NCBI GenBank assembly: GCA_016195565.1
Contig: JACPZK010000030.1
Location: forward strand, 1 to 51,972
Origin: Nitrospirota bacterium
GTDB taxonomy: Bacteria > Nitrospirota > Thermodesulfovibrionia > Thermodesulfovibrionales > UBA1546
Direction of reading: 5' to 3'
Length of the DNA stretch: 51,972 nucleotides
In this document: positions 16,918 through 23,677 of the stretch, piece by piece
Numbering within the stretch: position 1 is the stretch's first letter
Layout of the letters: each line of letters begins with the position of its first letter
Program-made: the position numbers and the translations under genes
Notes under the pieces: generated by a model
What the model was told of the DNA's origin: nothing
Database searches by the model: none
Seen by the model: only the letters and a program-made list of their open reading frames with translations

Positions 16918-17747
16918 ATCCTCGTTCTTACCTTGCTGAGGGTATCTTCAAGATGGGATTGATAGAAGTCTTCTAATTTTTTCAGGATTTCAGGATATTT
17001 CTCAAATATCTCTTCGAGAATAAGCCTGTTAAATTCCATTACTCTAAGCTCATCATCAGCAATAACAGAAGCAGTTCTCGGCCTTCCTGTCAGAAACGCC
17101 ACCTCGCCAAACACATCACCAACAGACAAGGTTGCAAGCTCTATTTCATTGCCGAGTATATGAGCGACAACCTTTGCCTTGCCTGATATTATGACGAATA
17201 CGGAATCACCGAAGTCCCCTTCTTCAACAACCTTCTGCCCCGGTAAAAATGACTGTGTTTTAAGCCTCTCTGTTATCTGTTTTATTTCATCTTCAGGAAG
17301 GGATGACAAAAACGGAATATGCAAGGCAGGCTCTTCTACTTCTGCTTCAGGCTGAATATTAATATTTCCCTCAGCCTTCACTTCAATATCAGGCAGTGGC
17401 ATGGAAGGCTCTTCAGCAGGTTTTATTTTTGCGCCTTCAATCTCCATCATCAGCTCTTTGGCGCTCCTGATTGCCTCAGCATTATTCGGGTCAAGCCTGA
17501 GTATCACTTTAAAAACAGCAAGCGCTTTCTGCGTGTAGCCGTCTTTCATTAAAAACCAAGCGGACTGCTGATAGGCTGACACAGCGCGGCTGATATCTCC
17601 TTTTTTCTGAAAGACGTCTCCAATCTTCAGATGCACCTGCGGATTTTTTGGCTCAGCTTTCAGGATAGCGTTAAGCGAATCCACAGCCTTTTGCCAGTTC
17701 TTGTTCTTTACAGCATCAAAATATAATTCCCATTGCTTGCTTTCCAT
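16908..17747 (-). CDS. TPR and cyclic-nucleotide-binding domain protein
   Basis: 279 residues. The first about 100 form three TPR-like helical hairpins (KNWQKAVDSLNAILKAEPKNPQVHLKIGDVFQKKGD). A linker follows, then a cNMP-binding fold (about 140-265) with FGDSVFVIISGKAKVVAH, the phosphate-cassette region VGDVFGEVAFLTGRPRTASVIA (G-E-x-A-x-x-x-x-x-x-R-T/A) and the closing helix. There is no DNA-binding domain, so it is a sensor or scaffold, not a CRP-type regulator. Convergent with the gene at 16443 and divergent from dapL. Confidence 0.9.
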   Translation of the reverse strand: MESKQWELYFDAVKNKNWQKAVDSLNAILKAEPKNPQVHLKIGDVFQKKGDISRAVSAYQQSAWFLMKDGYTQKALAVFKVILRLDPNNAEAIRSAKELMMEIEGAKIKPAEEPSMPLPDIEVKAEGNINIQPEAEVEEPALHIPFLSSLPEDEIKQITERLKTQSFLPGQKVVEEGDFGDSVFVIISGKAKVVAHILGNEIELATLSVGDVFGEVAFLTGRPRTASVIADDELRVMEFNRLILEEIFEKYPEILKKLEDFYQSHLEDTLSKVRTRIKK

Positions 17748-17794
17748 ATATCCGCCTTTTCGTAATTTTAATTGTTTGCGCGTTTCATGTCAAT

Positions 17795-17823
17795 TTTACT
17801 TCATAACTTTTATTGTATATAAT
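17795..17823 (+). promoter_or_regulatory. Sigma-70-type promoter for dapL
   Basis: TTTACT, a 17-base spacer and TATAAT, 39 bases before the dapL start. The -10 is a perfect match; the -35 matches at four of six positions. Confidence 0.6.
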
Positions 17824-17861
17824 AAACAGGAAAAAATAATCGGGAAGGAGTTTTTGAATTC

Positions 17862-19028
17862 ATGATATCAGTTCAGTTGTCAGACAGAGTGAAACACCTC
17901 CCGCCGTATCTCTTTGCGGCAATAGATAAAATGAAGCAGGACGCCCTTGCAAAAGGCATGGACCTTATAGACCTGAGCATCGGCGACCCAGACATTCCGA
18001 CTCCAAAGCACATAGTTGATGCTATGAAAAAGGCGGTGGAGAATTCCGCTCATCACCGCTATCCTTCTTATGAAGGAATGCTTTCTTACAGGGAAGCGGT
18101 TGCAGGGTGGTATAAAAAAAGATTCAATGTCTCATTAGATCCAAAGACAGAGGTATTATCCCTTATCGGCTCAAAGGAAGGCATAGGACACATTCCTCTT
18201 GCGTTCATAAATCCCGGCGATGTTGTTCTGGTTCCGTCTCCGGGCTATCCTGTCTATCCTGTGGGAACATTGTTTGCAGCAGGTGAAAGTTACATCATGC
18301 CATTAAAAGAAGAAAACGGATTTCTCCCTGATTTCAAAATAATTCCCGAGGGCGTATTTAAAAAAGCAAAGCTCATGTTTCTGAACTATCCCAACAATCC
18401 AACGTCTGCAACAGCAGACGCGGGATTTTACAAAGAGGCAATAAGACTTGCGAAGAAATACAACATCATAATATGCCACGATGCGGCGTATTCAGAGGTT
18501 TATTACGACAATGAAAAACCGATAAGCTTTCTTGAGATAGAAGGCGCAAAGGATGTCGGCATAGAGTTTCATTCGCTCTCAAAGACATATAATATGACAG
18601 GCTGGAGAATCGGTTTTGCTGCCGGCAATAAAGATGTTATTGCAGGACTCGGAAAGATAAAGTCAAACCTTGACTCGGGTGTGTTTCAGGCAATTCAGGA
18701 GGCAGCAATTGCCGCATTTAATACTGATGATTCCATACTCTCAGGCATCAGAAAAACATATCAGGACAGAAGAGACGCTCTTTACAATGGGTTAAAGAGC
18801 CTTGGCTTCCATCTGATAAAACCAAAGGCGACATTCTATCTCTGGGCGAAAGTGCCTTCAGGATTTGATTCTTCAGGTTTTGTTGCTCATCTTCTTAATA
18901 AGGCAGGAGTGCTCATAACACCCGGAAATGGTTTTGGAGCGCCGGGAGAAGGATATGTCAGGTTTGCGCTCACAGTGCCCGTGGAGAAGATAAAAGAAAC
19001 AGTTGAGAGGATTAAGAAGGTGTTGTAG
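17862..19028 (+). CDS. dapL: LL-diaminopimelate aminotransferase-type class I/II aminotransferase
   Basis: 388 residues, a fold-type I PLP enzyme. The DapL route converts tetrahydrodipicolinate directly to LL-diaminopimelate for lysine and peptidoglycan. Visible: LIDLSIGDPDIPTPKHIVDAM, YPSYEGMLSYREAVA, NYPNNPTSATA, HDAAYSEVYYD and the PLP-lysine motif SLSKTYNMTGWRIGF. Close relatives are annotated either as LL-DAP aminotransferase or as generic aspartate/alanine-type aminotransferases; sequence alone does not fully separate these. Preceded by a good ribosome-binding site (GGAAGGAG) and a promoter at 17795-17823. Hairpin element B follows 39 bases after the stop. Confidence 0.85.
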   Translation: MISVQLSDRVKHLPPYLFAAIDKMKQDALAKGMDLIDLSIGDPDIPTPKHIVDAMKKAVENSAHHRYPSYEGMLSYREAVAGWYKKRFNVSLDPKTEVLSLIGSKEGIGHIPLAFINPGDVVLVPSPGYPVYPVGTLFAAGESYIMPLKEENGFLPDFKIIPEGVFKKAKLMFLNYPNNPTSATADAGFYKEAIRLAKKYNIIICHDAAYSEVYYDNEKPISFLEIEGAKDVGIEFHSLSKTYNMTGWRIGFAAGNKDVIAGLGKIKSNLDSGVFQAIQEAAIAAFNTDDSILSGIRKTYQDRRDALYNGLKSLGFHLIKPKATFYLWAKVPSGFDSSGFVAHLLNKAGVLITPGNGFGAPGEGYVRFALTVPVEKIKETVERIKKVL

Positions 19029-19067
19029 ATGGCAGAAGGGAATAATCTTCTCGCTCATTCCATTTAT

Positions 19068-19242
19068 GATAAGCAGGGCTGCCTTTCGTTTCCTGCGAGA
19101 TTTTTCGACAGTTCTAAACTCATTCCGCTACATCCTCGAAACTCGACCTTTGACCTCAGACAGTCGAGGATGTGGCCGCTGCATTTCGTTAAGAACCATT
19201 ACCTAAAAATCCCGAAAGTCACTCAAAACAGCCCTGCTTATC
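19068..19242 (+). repeat. Long-hairpin intergenic element, copy B
   Basis: 175 bp with perfect 14-bp inverted ends (GATAAGCAGGGCTG / CAGCCCTGCTTATC) and the same nested stems as copy A, including the perfect ACATCCTCGA/TCGAGGATGT stem. It lies between dapL and folK, 39 bases after the dapL stop. Similarity to copy A continues a few bases outside the ends (ATTCCATTTAT on one side, AATA on the other), so the element may be slightly longer than given. Orientation relative to the transcript equals the other three copies. Confidence 0.92.
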
Positions 19243-19326
19243 AATACTTCAGAGTGTTTTGAGGTGAATATGGAATATCGGCAAAAAAAAACGCTCGAAT
19301 GCCATATCCTTCTCTATTCTATCTAA

Positions 19327-19785
19327 ATGTATATCGTATACATCAGCATAGGTTCAAATCTCGGAGACAGGAAAGAGAACTGCCGACAAGCAATAAAGCT
19401 GATTGAGAAAAACGGGATTGCTGTTAGGAAACAATCGCGCATGTGTGAGACAGAACCGTGGGGAGTCAATGACCAGCCGAAGTTTATTAATATGGCAATT
19501 GAGGTTGAGACAGATAAAAAGCCTGAAGAGCTTCTCGTGATTCTGAAAGAGATAGAGAAAGAGATTGGCAGAACAGAGACAACCAAATGGGGACCCCGCG
19601 TAATTGATTTAGATATTCTTTTTTACGATGATTTAATCCTTAAAACTCCAGACCTTGAAATCCCCCACCCTCTCCTTCAGGAAAGAGATTTTGTCCTGAA
19701 ACCCCTTTCCGAAATTGCACCGGACAAAAGACATCCTGTGACAGGGAAGACCGTAAGAGCGATGCTTGCAAACCTTAAAGCATAA
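19327..19785 (+). CDS. folK: 6-hydroxymethyl-7,8-dihydropterin pyrophosphokinase
   Basis: 152 residues, normal length. FolK passes pyrophosphate from ATP to hydroxymethyl-dihydropterin in folate synthesis. It has the IGSNLGDRKENCRQAI start, ETEPWGVNDQPKFINMAIEVET, the catalytic GPRVIDLDILFYDD motif and PHPLLQERDFVLKPLSEIAP. No other folate gene is adjacent. Its last about 80 bases, together with about 60 bases of downstream DNA carrying a promoter, are repeated at 20390-20530 and 21148-21285. Confidence 0.96.
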   Translation: MYIVYISIGSNLGDRKENCRQAIKLIEKNGIAVRKQSRMCETEPWGVNDQPKFINMAIEVETDKKPEELLVILKEIEKEIGRTETTKWGPRVIDLDILFYDDLILKTPDLEIPHPLLQERDFVLKPLSEIAPDKRHPVTGKTVRAMLANLKA

Positions 19786-19845
19786 TTTTCTTGACTCAAC
19801 TCTCTGAATTCTCATAAAATTCTCTTAAAAGATGCATCTCGTATA
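19705..19845 (+). repeat. folK 3'-end repeat, copy 1 (in the intact gene)
   Basis: The last part of folK plus about 60 bases of downstream DNA (TTGACTCAACTCTCTGAATT and on to TAAAATTCTCTTAAAA). Two diverged copies follow at 20390-20530 and 21148-21285, each in front of an unrelated gene module. Confidence 0.88.
19791..19820 (+). promoter_or_regulatory. Sigma-70-type promoter of folK 3' repeat, copy 1
   Basis: TTGACT, 18-base spacer, TAAAAT, 33 bases before the DUF4258 gene start. The same hexamers and spacing recur in copies 2 and 3, although the spacers have diverged. Confidence 0.65.
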
Positions 19846-19852
19846 AAATATA

Positions 19853-20125
19853 ATGAAAACATTACAGAAAATTCGGCAAAAGGTTATAGAAAAGGACTAC
19901 TACCTTTCCGATCATGCAGAAGAAGAAATGCTGGATGACGAGCTGGAAAGAATAGATATTGAAAATGCTATACTTAAAGGAATAATAGGAAAGAAACTAA
20001 CCGAAGACATGCGTGGAACGAGATATAGAATTGAAGGCCCTGCAAGAGATGGTAGAATTATTCATGTGGTATGCAGGTTTAAAGAGCATGGCAATCTGAT
20101 TCTTATAACGGCCTACGCTTTATAG
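19853..20125 (+). CDS. DUF4258 protein, probable toxin of a two-gene module
   Basis: 90 residues: LSDHAEEEMLDDEL near the start, IENAILKGIIGKKLTEDMRGTRYRIEGPA, then IIHVVCRFKEHGNLILITAYAL. This is the DUF4258 fold, which is related to RelE/MqsR-type RNases and usually precedes a zinc-finger antitoxin of the YgiT/MqsA type, as here. Toxin activity is inferred from the family and neighbour. No Shine-Dalgarno is visible before the ATG. Confidence 0.82.
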   Translation: MKTLQKIRQKVIEKDYYLSDHAEEEMLDDELERIDIENAILKGIIGKKLTEDMRGTRYRIEGPARDGRIIHVVCRFKEHGNLILITAYAL

Positions 20126-20134
20126 GAGGAAATT

Positions 20135-20356
20135 ATGATTTGTGAATTTTGCGGAGGACAAACAGCAAAAAAGAAAGTTAAAAGGCAGCATTGGCTTCAT
20201 CGGCGGTTGTATATAATTGAAAATGTTGAGGCCGAAGTCTGCTCTGAATGCGGTGAAAGATATTTTCACGCAAAAGTACTTGAGGGAATAGACGGTATTC
20301 TTGAAGCCGCACATACTGTTAAGGAAAAGTTGGAAGTAGAAGTTGTTAGTTTATAA
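20135..20356 (+). CDS. YgiT/MqsA-type zinc-finger antitoxin-like protein
   Basis: 73 residues with two CxxC pairs (CEFCGG near residue 3 and CSECGERYF near residue 37) forming the zinc-binding domain of YgiT/MqsA-like proteins. A short helical C-terminal tail follows; the full helix-turn-helix domain of MqsA is absent, so it is a short version. It lies 9 bases after the DUF4258 gene with its own ribosome-binding site (AGGAGGA). Confidence 0.85.
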   Translation: MICEFCGGQTAKKKVKRQHWLHRRLYIIENVEAEVCSECGERYFHAKVLEGIDGILEAAHTVKEKLEVEVVSL

Positions 20357-20389
20357 GCAGGGGCTGAAAGGAAGAGTATGAAATCTCTT

Positions 20390-20530
20390 AAAACCGCTTT
20401 CAGAAATTGCTCCTGACAAAAAACATCCTGTGACTGGGAAGACAGTGAAGGAGATGATTGAAAACCTTAAAGCATTATTTTCTTGACTCATTCCTCCCAA
20501 TTCCCCTAAAATCCTCTTAAAAAGTGTATA
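20390..20530 (+). repeat. folK 3'-end repeat, copy 2
   Basis: Diverged copy of the folK 3' end: GAAATTGCTCCTGAC, AAACATCCTGTGACTGGGAA and AAAACCTTAAAGCATTATTT match the gene end, followed by the downstream TTGACT...TAAAAT stretch. It has no start codon of its own and is a gene fragment. A second, short TA module (20613-21133) follows. Confidence 0.88.
20483..20512 (+). promoter_or_regulatory. Sigma-70-type promoter of folK 3' repeat, copy 2
   Basis: TTGACT, 18-base spacer, TAAAAT, 101 bases before the antitoxin gene at 20613. Confidence 0.6.
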
Positions 20531-20612
20531 TAGATATAGAAAACCATGTTAGGTTTACAAAATTATCAATAATTGCAATAATAAAGTCATAAATCTTTGA
20601 GGAGGTTGTAAA

Positions 20613-20831
20613 ATGCCTACAGATACAAAGCAGATATTAAAAGAGGCATTGGAATTGCCGGTAATGGAAAGGGCAAGTCTTGCAGACCATCTTTTGTCCA
20701 GCTTAGATCAGCCTGATGAACACATAGACTCTCTCTGGCGCAAAGAAGCTGAAGATAGAGTTAATGCCTACCAGTCCGGTAAAATCAGGGCTCTCTCACT
20801 TAAAGAAGTTCTATCAAAATACGGGAAATAG
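20613..20831 (+). CDS. Addiction-module antitoxin (TIGR02574-type)
   Basis: 72 residues: KQILKEALELPVMERASLADHLLSSLDQPDE followed by LWRKEAEDRVNAYQSGKIRALSLKEV. This is the typical short antitoxin of the 'putative addiction module component' family, which pairs with ParE/RelE toxins. It has a good ribosome-binding site (GAGGAGG) and its TAG stop overlaps the GTG start of the toxin (TAGTG). Confidence 0.9.
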   Translation: MPTDTKQILKEALELPVMERASLADHLLSSLDQPDEHIDSLWRKEAEDRVNAYQSGKIRALSLKEVLSKYGK

Positions 20832-21133
20832 TGGAAATAAGATTTCTTGAGATAGCGCAAATAGAACTTGACGAAACTATTGAATATTACAATTCTGAAT
20901 CTCCCGGGCTGGGAGATTCTTTTTTGGTGGAAACGCTAAATACTATTGAGCGAATCAGGCTTTTTTCAAAGGCTTGGCATCCCTTCAGCAGCACTACCCG
21001 CAGATGTCAATTGCGTCGCTTCCCTTACGGAATTATCTATCAGATACTGAATACGGAAATTCTTATTGTTGCAGTTGCCAATTTGCATAGAAACCCGGAC
21101 TATTGGCAAGACAGGATAAAAGAATCAACCTAA
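20831..21133 (+). CDS. ParE/RelE-superfamily toxin
   Basis: 100 residues starting at a GTG that shares one base with the antitoxin stop. It has the ParE pattern: FLEIAQIELDETIEYYNSESPGLGDSF, the two-helix N-terminal part, then CQLRRFPYGIIYQI and ILIVAVANLHRNPDYW with the terminal arm. The stop codon is part of ACCTAAC (21128-21134), the exact reverse complement of GTTAGGT at 20548-20554. The pair is thus bracketed by 7-base inverted ends, as expected for an integron-type cassette. Confidence 0.9.
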   Translation: MEIRFLEIAQIELDETIEYYNSESPGLGDSFLVETLNTIERIRLFSKAWHPFSSTTRRCQLRRFPYGIIYQILNTEILIVAVANLHRNPDYWQDRIKEST

Positions 21134-21147
21134 CAAAACATTTGTGC

Positions 21148-21285
21148 GAGATTGCTCCTTATAAAAAACATCCTGTGACAGGAAAGACTGTGAAGGAGAT
21201 GCTTGAAAACATTAAAGCATAATTCTCTTGACTCAACTCCCCGAATTCCCCTAAAATCATTCAAAATGTGCATGTAGACATAAAA
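21148..21285 (+). repeat. folK 3'-end repeat, copy 3
   Basis: Third copy of the folK end (GAGATTGCTCC, AAAAACATCCTGTGACAGG, ATTAAAGCATAATTCTCTTG) plus the downstream promoter stretch. It precedes the small membrane-protein gene at 21320. Confidence 0.88.
21228..21257 (+). promoter_or_regulatory. Sigma-70-type promoter of folK 3' repeat, copy 3
   Basis: TTGACT, 18-base spacer, TAAAAT, about 60 bases before the start of the small membrane-protein gene. Confidence 0.6.
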
Positions 21286-21319
21286 ATAATGTTAGGCAGA
21301 TAATAAAGGAGAATTATAG

Positions 21320-21643
21320 ATGACATATCTCGTTTGGTTTTTTTTCATCGGTGCAGCAATCTTAGAGGTTGGCGGTGATGCGGTTATTCGTAAGGGACTA
21401 CGCGGAAGCAACCTAATTATCATAATGATAGGATGCGCCATGTTGGGTTGTTATGGAATAGCTGTCAACATGGTGAAATGGGATTTTTCAAAATTGCTCG
21501 GAGTCTATGTCGCAATCTTTGCGCTGATAAGCATATTGTTTGGGCGATTCCTGTTTAAAGAAAATATACCAAATACGACTTGGGTTGGATTGATAGTTAT
21601 AATTTGTGGAGCAATGATAATCCAGTTTGGAAATAAAATATAG
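21320..21643 (+). CDS. Small multidrug-resistance-like four-TM membrane protein
   Basis: 107 residues with four hydrophobic segments (about 3-20, 30-50, 58-77, 87-103), the size and layout of SMR/DMT transporters. The Glu in TM1 (ILEVGGDAVIRKG) sits where SMR proteins have their proton-coupled Glu, and GDAVIRKG resembles the YnfA/SMR TM1 loop. The substrate is unknown. SMR genes are common integron cargo. An attC-like site lies directly downstream (21684-21774) and GTTAGGC, the usual cassette-boundary core, lies at 21291-21297. Ribosome-binding site: AAAGGAG. Confidence 0.8.
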   Translation: MTYLVWFFFIGAAILEVGGDAVIRKGLRGSNLIIIMIGCAMLGCYGIAVNMVKWDFSKLLGVYVAIFALISILFGRFLFKENIPNTTWVGLIVIICGAMIIQFGNKI

Positions 21644-21683
21644 TCACATACCAGTAGAGGAAACTTTAAAATTGCTTAAGAAT

Positions 21684-21774
21684 GCATAACAAATTCATCC
21701 AGCCGACAGGGAATAACGCTTTTTTGTTATCCGTCCCAAGGTTTGTGGCCCGGTGGCTGATGACGGCGTTACGA
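21684..21774 (+). other. Integron attC-like recombination site
   Basis: About 91 bp that fold like attC: outer GCATAAC ... CGTTACG with the TAAC/GTTA core pair, an unpaired spacer (AAATT / ACGGC), then CATCCAGCC pairing with GGCTGATG with one extrahelical base. A variable region with its own hairpin (ATAAC/GTTAT) forms the tip. It follows the SMR-like gene. No integrase gene lies in the window. The core after GTT departs from the GTTRRRY consensus, so the site may be inactive or only attC-like. Confidence 0.6.
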
Positions 21775-21788
21775 AAGGAGAGACTACA

Positions 21789-22376
21789 ATGAAGATATTT
21801 CGCTTTGGTTTATTATTTCTGCTGCTTGCCTGTATCACCATTAGTGCTGAGGCTCAAACAAATTCATACCGCCATCCTGCAACCGGACTGATAGTCCCTG
21901 ACAGCGTGGAAGGGATTGTGAGAGGCGATGTGAAAGATTTTGAGGGGACAAATCCCGGACTGGGCGTAAGCGTGGCGTATGACAGGCCCGGCATTACAAC
22001 AACAGTATACATATACACCTTTGGTTTCAAATCCATTCCCAGTGACCTCTTATCCCCTACTCTCAAAAATCACTTTGCCCAAGTCATACAGGATATATAC
22101 GAAGTGGAAAAACGCGGATATTACAAGTTTGTAAAAAAGACTGCGGAGGGAATTACCTTTCTTAGAACAGACAAAACAGGCCCGCAGGCATTATCCGCAT
22201 CTTTCAGCTATGTCCAGAATGGAGTAGAACGCTTGTCAAAGGTCTATCTGCTGGGACACAAACAGCATTTTGTGAAGATACGATTCACATATGACAAATC
22301 AGTGCAGGCTCAGGTAGAAGAAAAACTGACTGCATTTCTTAATGCGATGGCTGATATGATTGAGGGGAACTTGTAG
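21789..22376 (+). CDS. Exported protein of unknown function
   Basis: 195 residues from the ATG at 21789 (ribosome-binding site GAAAGGAGAG). The signal peptide MKIFRFGLLFLLLACITISAEA could be cut by signal peptidase I after AEA or, less likely, lipidated at the LLAC cysteine. The mature part (YRHPATGLIVPDSVEGIVRGDVKDFEG, VAYDRPGITTTVYIYTFGF, FVKIRFTYDKSVQAQVEEKL) looks like a single alpha/beta domain. I do not recognise the family. It abuts the attC-like site and is convergent with hisH, with no bases between the stops. Confidence 0.75.
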   Translation: MKIFRFGLLFLLLACITISAEAQTNSYRHPATGLIVPDSVEGIVRGDVKDFEGTNPGLGVSVAYDRPGITTTVYIYTFGFKSIPSDLLSPTLKNHFAQVIQDIYEVEKRGYYKFVKKTAEGITFLRTDKTGPQALSASFSYVQNGVERLSKVYLLGHKQHFVKIRFTYDKSVQAQVEEKLTAFLNAMADMIEGNL

Positions 22377-22991
22377 CTACGCCTTTTTTACAAAATCTCC
22401 GTAACCCTTCAGTACCTTCAAGCCGAGTTCCTGACTTTTTTCAGGGTGAAACTGCATAGCAAAAACATTATCCTTCCAGACCATTGATGTAAAGTTTATT
22501 CCGTAGTCTGTCGTAGCTGCGATTATGCCTTCATCTTCCGGCGCAACATAGAAGGAGTGCACAAAATAAAAATATGACTCGCCCCCTATCCCGTTAAATA
22601 TCGGCGGCTTCTTTTTTATGTTCAGGGTATTCCATCCCATGTGCGGGACTTTTAAATCCATTTTGGGGAACCTCACGACCTTGCCTTTAAAAACATTCAG
22701 TCCTTTGCATACTCCAAATTCCTCTGACTCTGTAAACAAAACCTGAAGACCGAGGCAGATGCCGAGATACGGCTTGCCTTTCTGAATTGATTTTATAATA
22801 GCATCTGTCAGTTTCATGTCAGTGAGGTTTTTTATGCAGTCCATGAATGCTCCAACACCCGGAAGGACTACGGCATCGGCATTATCAATTGAAGCAGCAT
22901 CGGTGACAATGCGCGCATCCACGCCGACTTTGAGGAAGCCTTTCTCAACGCTCCTTAAATTACCCATTCCATAATCAACAATTGCAATCAT
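22377..22991 (-). CDS. hisH: Imidazole glycerol phosphate synthase glutaminase subunit
   Basis: 204 residues, full length. HisH supplies ammonia to HisF in histidine synthesis. The glutaminase triad is visible: nucleophile Cys in GICLGLQVLF (about 79), and His and Glu in AMQFHPEKSQ. The start is VDYGMGNLRSVEKGF. No hisF or other his gene is next to it in the window, so it is isolated from the usual hisA/hisF context here. Confidence 0.96.
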   Translation of the reverse strand: MIAIVDYGMGNLRSVEKGFLKVGVDARIVTDAASIDNADAVVLPGVGAFMDCIKNLTDMKLTDAIIKSIQKGKPYLGICLGLQVLFTESEEFGVCKGLNVFKGKVVRFPKMDLKVPHMGWNTLNIKKKPPIFNGIGGESYFYFVHSFYVAPEDEGIIAATTDYGINFTSMVWKDNVFAMQFHPEKSQELGLKVLKGYGDFVKKA

Positions 22992-23164
22992 GAATTAAAT
23001 TACTTTTAAATGATGGTGTTTGTCAAATAAGAAAACTAAAAGAGCGATAGACAGAATCAAAAAATTAATTCTTCCGGGCACCATGGGAGAAACACACAAG
23101 GTCATAATGCAGTATAAAGGCAGCGGGAACCCTGCATTAAGAGGATTTACAATAAAAAACCGGC

Positions 23165-23677
23165 TCATTTCCCTTCGATTGCCTTGAGTATTCCATTGAA
23201 CAAGGCTGCAGGTGTTGGAGGGCAGCCCGATATATAGGCATCAACCGGGATAACCTTATCAATGCCGCCGAGCGAAGCATAGGTCTCGCCGAAGATGCCG
23301 CCGTTACAGCCGCAGTCTCCGACAGCAACCACAAGTTTCGGCGTCGGAGTAGCATCGTAAGTTCTTCTGAGCGCAACCTCCATGTTTCTCGATACAGGCC
23401 CTGTGACAAGGAGCATGTCCGCAAATCTCGGAGATGCGGTGAAATGGATACCGTAACGCTCGCAGTTATATATGGAATTGTTCAGTGCATGTATCTCAAG
23501 TTCGCACCCGTTGCATGAGCCTGCGTCCACATGTCTTATAGCAAGGCTTCCACTAAAACGCCTTTTAACAACTTCTTCAAGCCTGTCACCAACTACTTTG
23601 ATGTGAGCTTCCTCTTGTCCCAAAACATCTTCGGTGACAATGCCCGTGCTGAATATCTGGCGAAGGATTCTTATCAT
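23165..23677 (-). CDS. Hydrogenase-4-type small subunit (NuoB-like)
   Basis: 170 residues of the NuoB/HyfI family. It carries the ligands of the proximal [4Fe-4S] cluster: CNGCELEIHAL (two Cys), VGDCGCNGGIF and ISGCPPTP. This subunit takes electrons from the ferredoxin side toward the large subunit. The start ATG overlaps the stop of the large-subunit gene (ATGA). It is the last gene of the six-gene operon 30354-23165. The separate HyfH/ferredoxin-like subunit is missing from the operon. Confidence 0.92.
   Translation of the reverse strand: MIRILRQIFSTGIVTEDVLGQEEAHIKVVGDRLEEVVKRRFSGSLAIRHVDAGSCNGCELEIHALNNSIYNCERYGIHFTASPRFADMLLVTGPVSRNMEVALRRTYDATPTPKLVVAVGDCGCNGGIFGETYASLGGIDKVIPVDAYISGCPPTPAALFNGILKAIEGK

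Noticed and set aside
20390-20482. A second folK gene
   Set aside because: Only the last about 30 codons are present, without a start or the catalytic motif.
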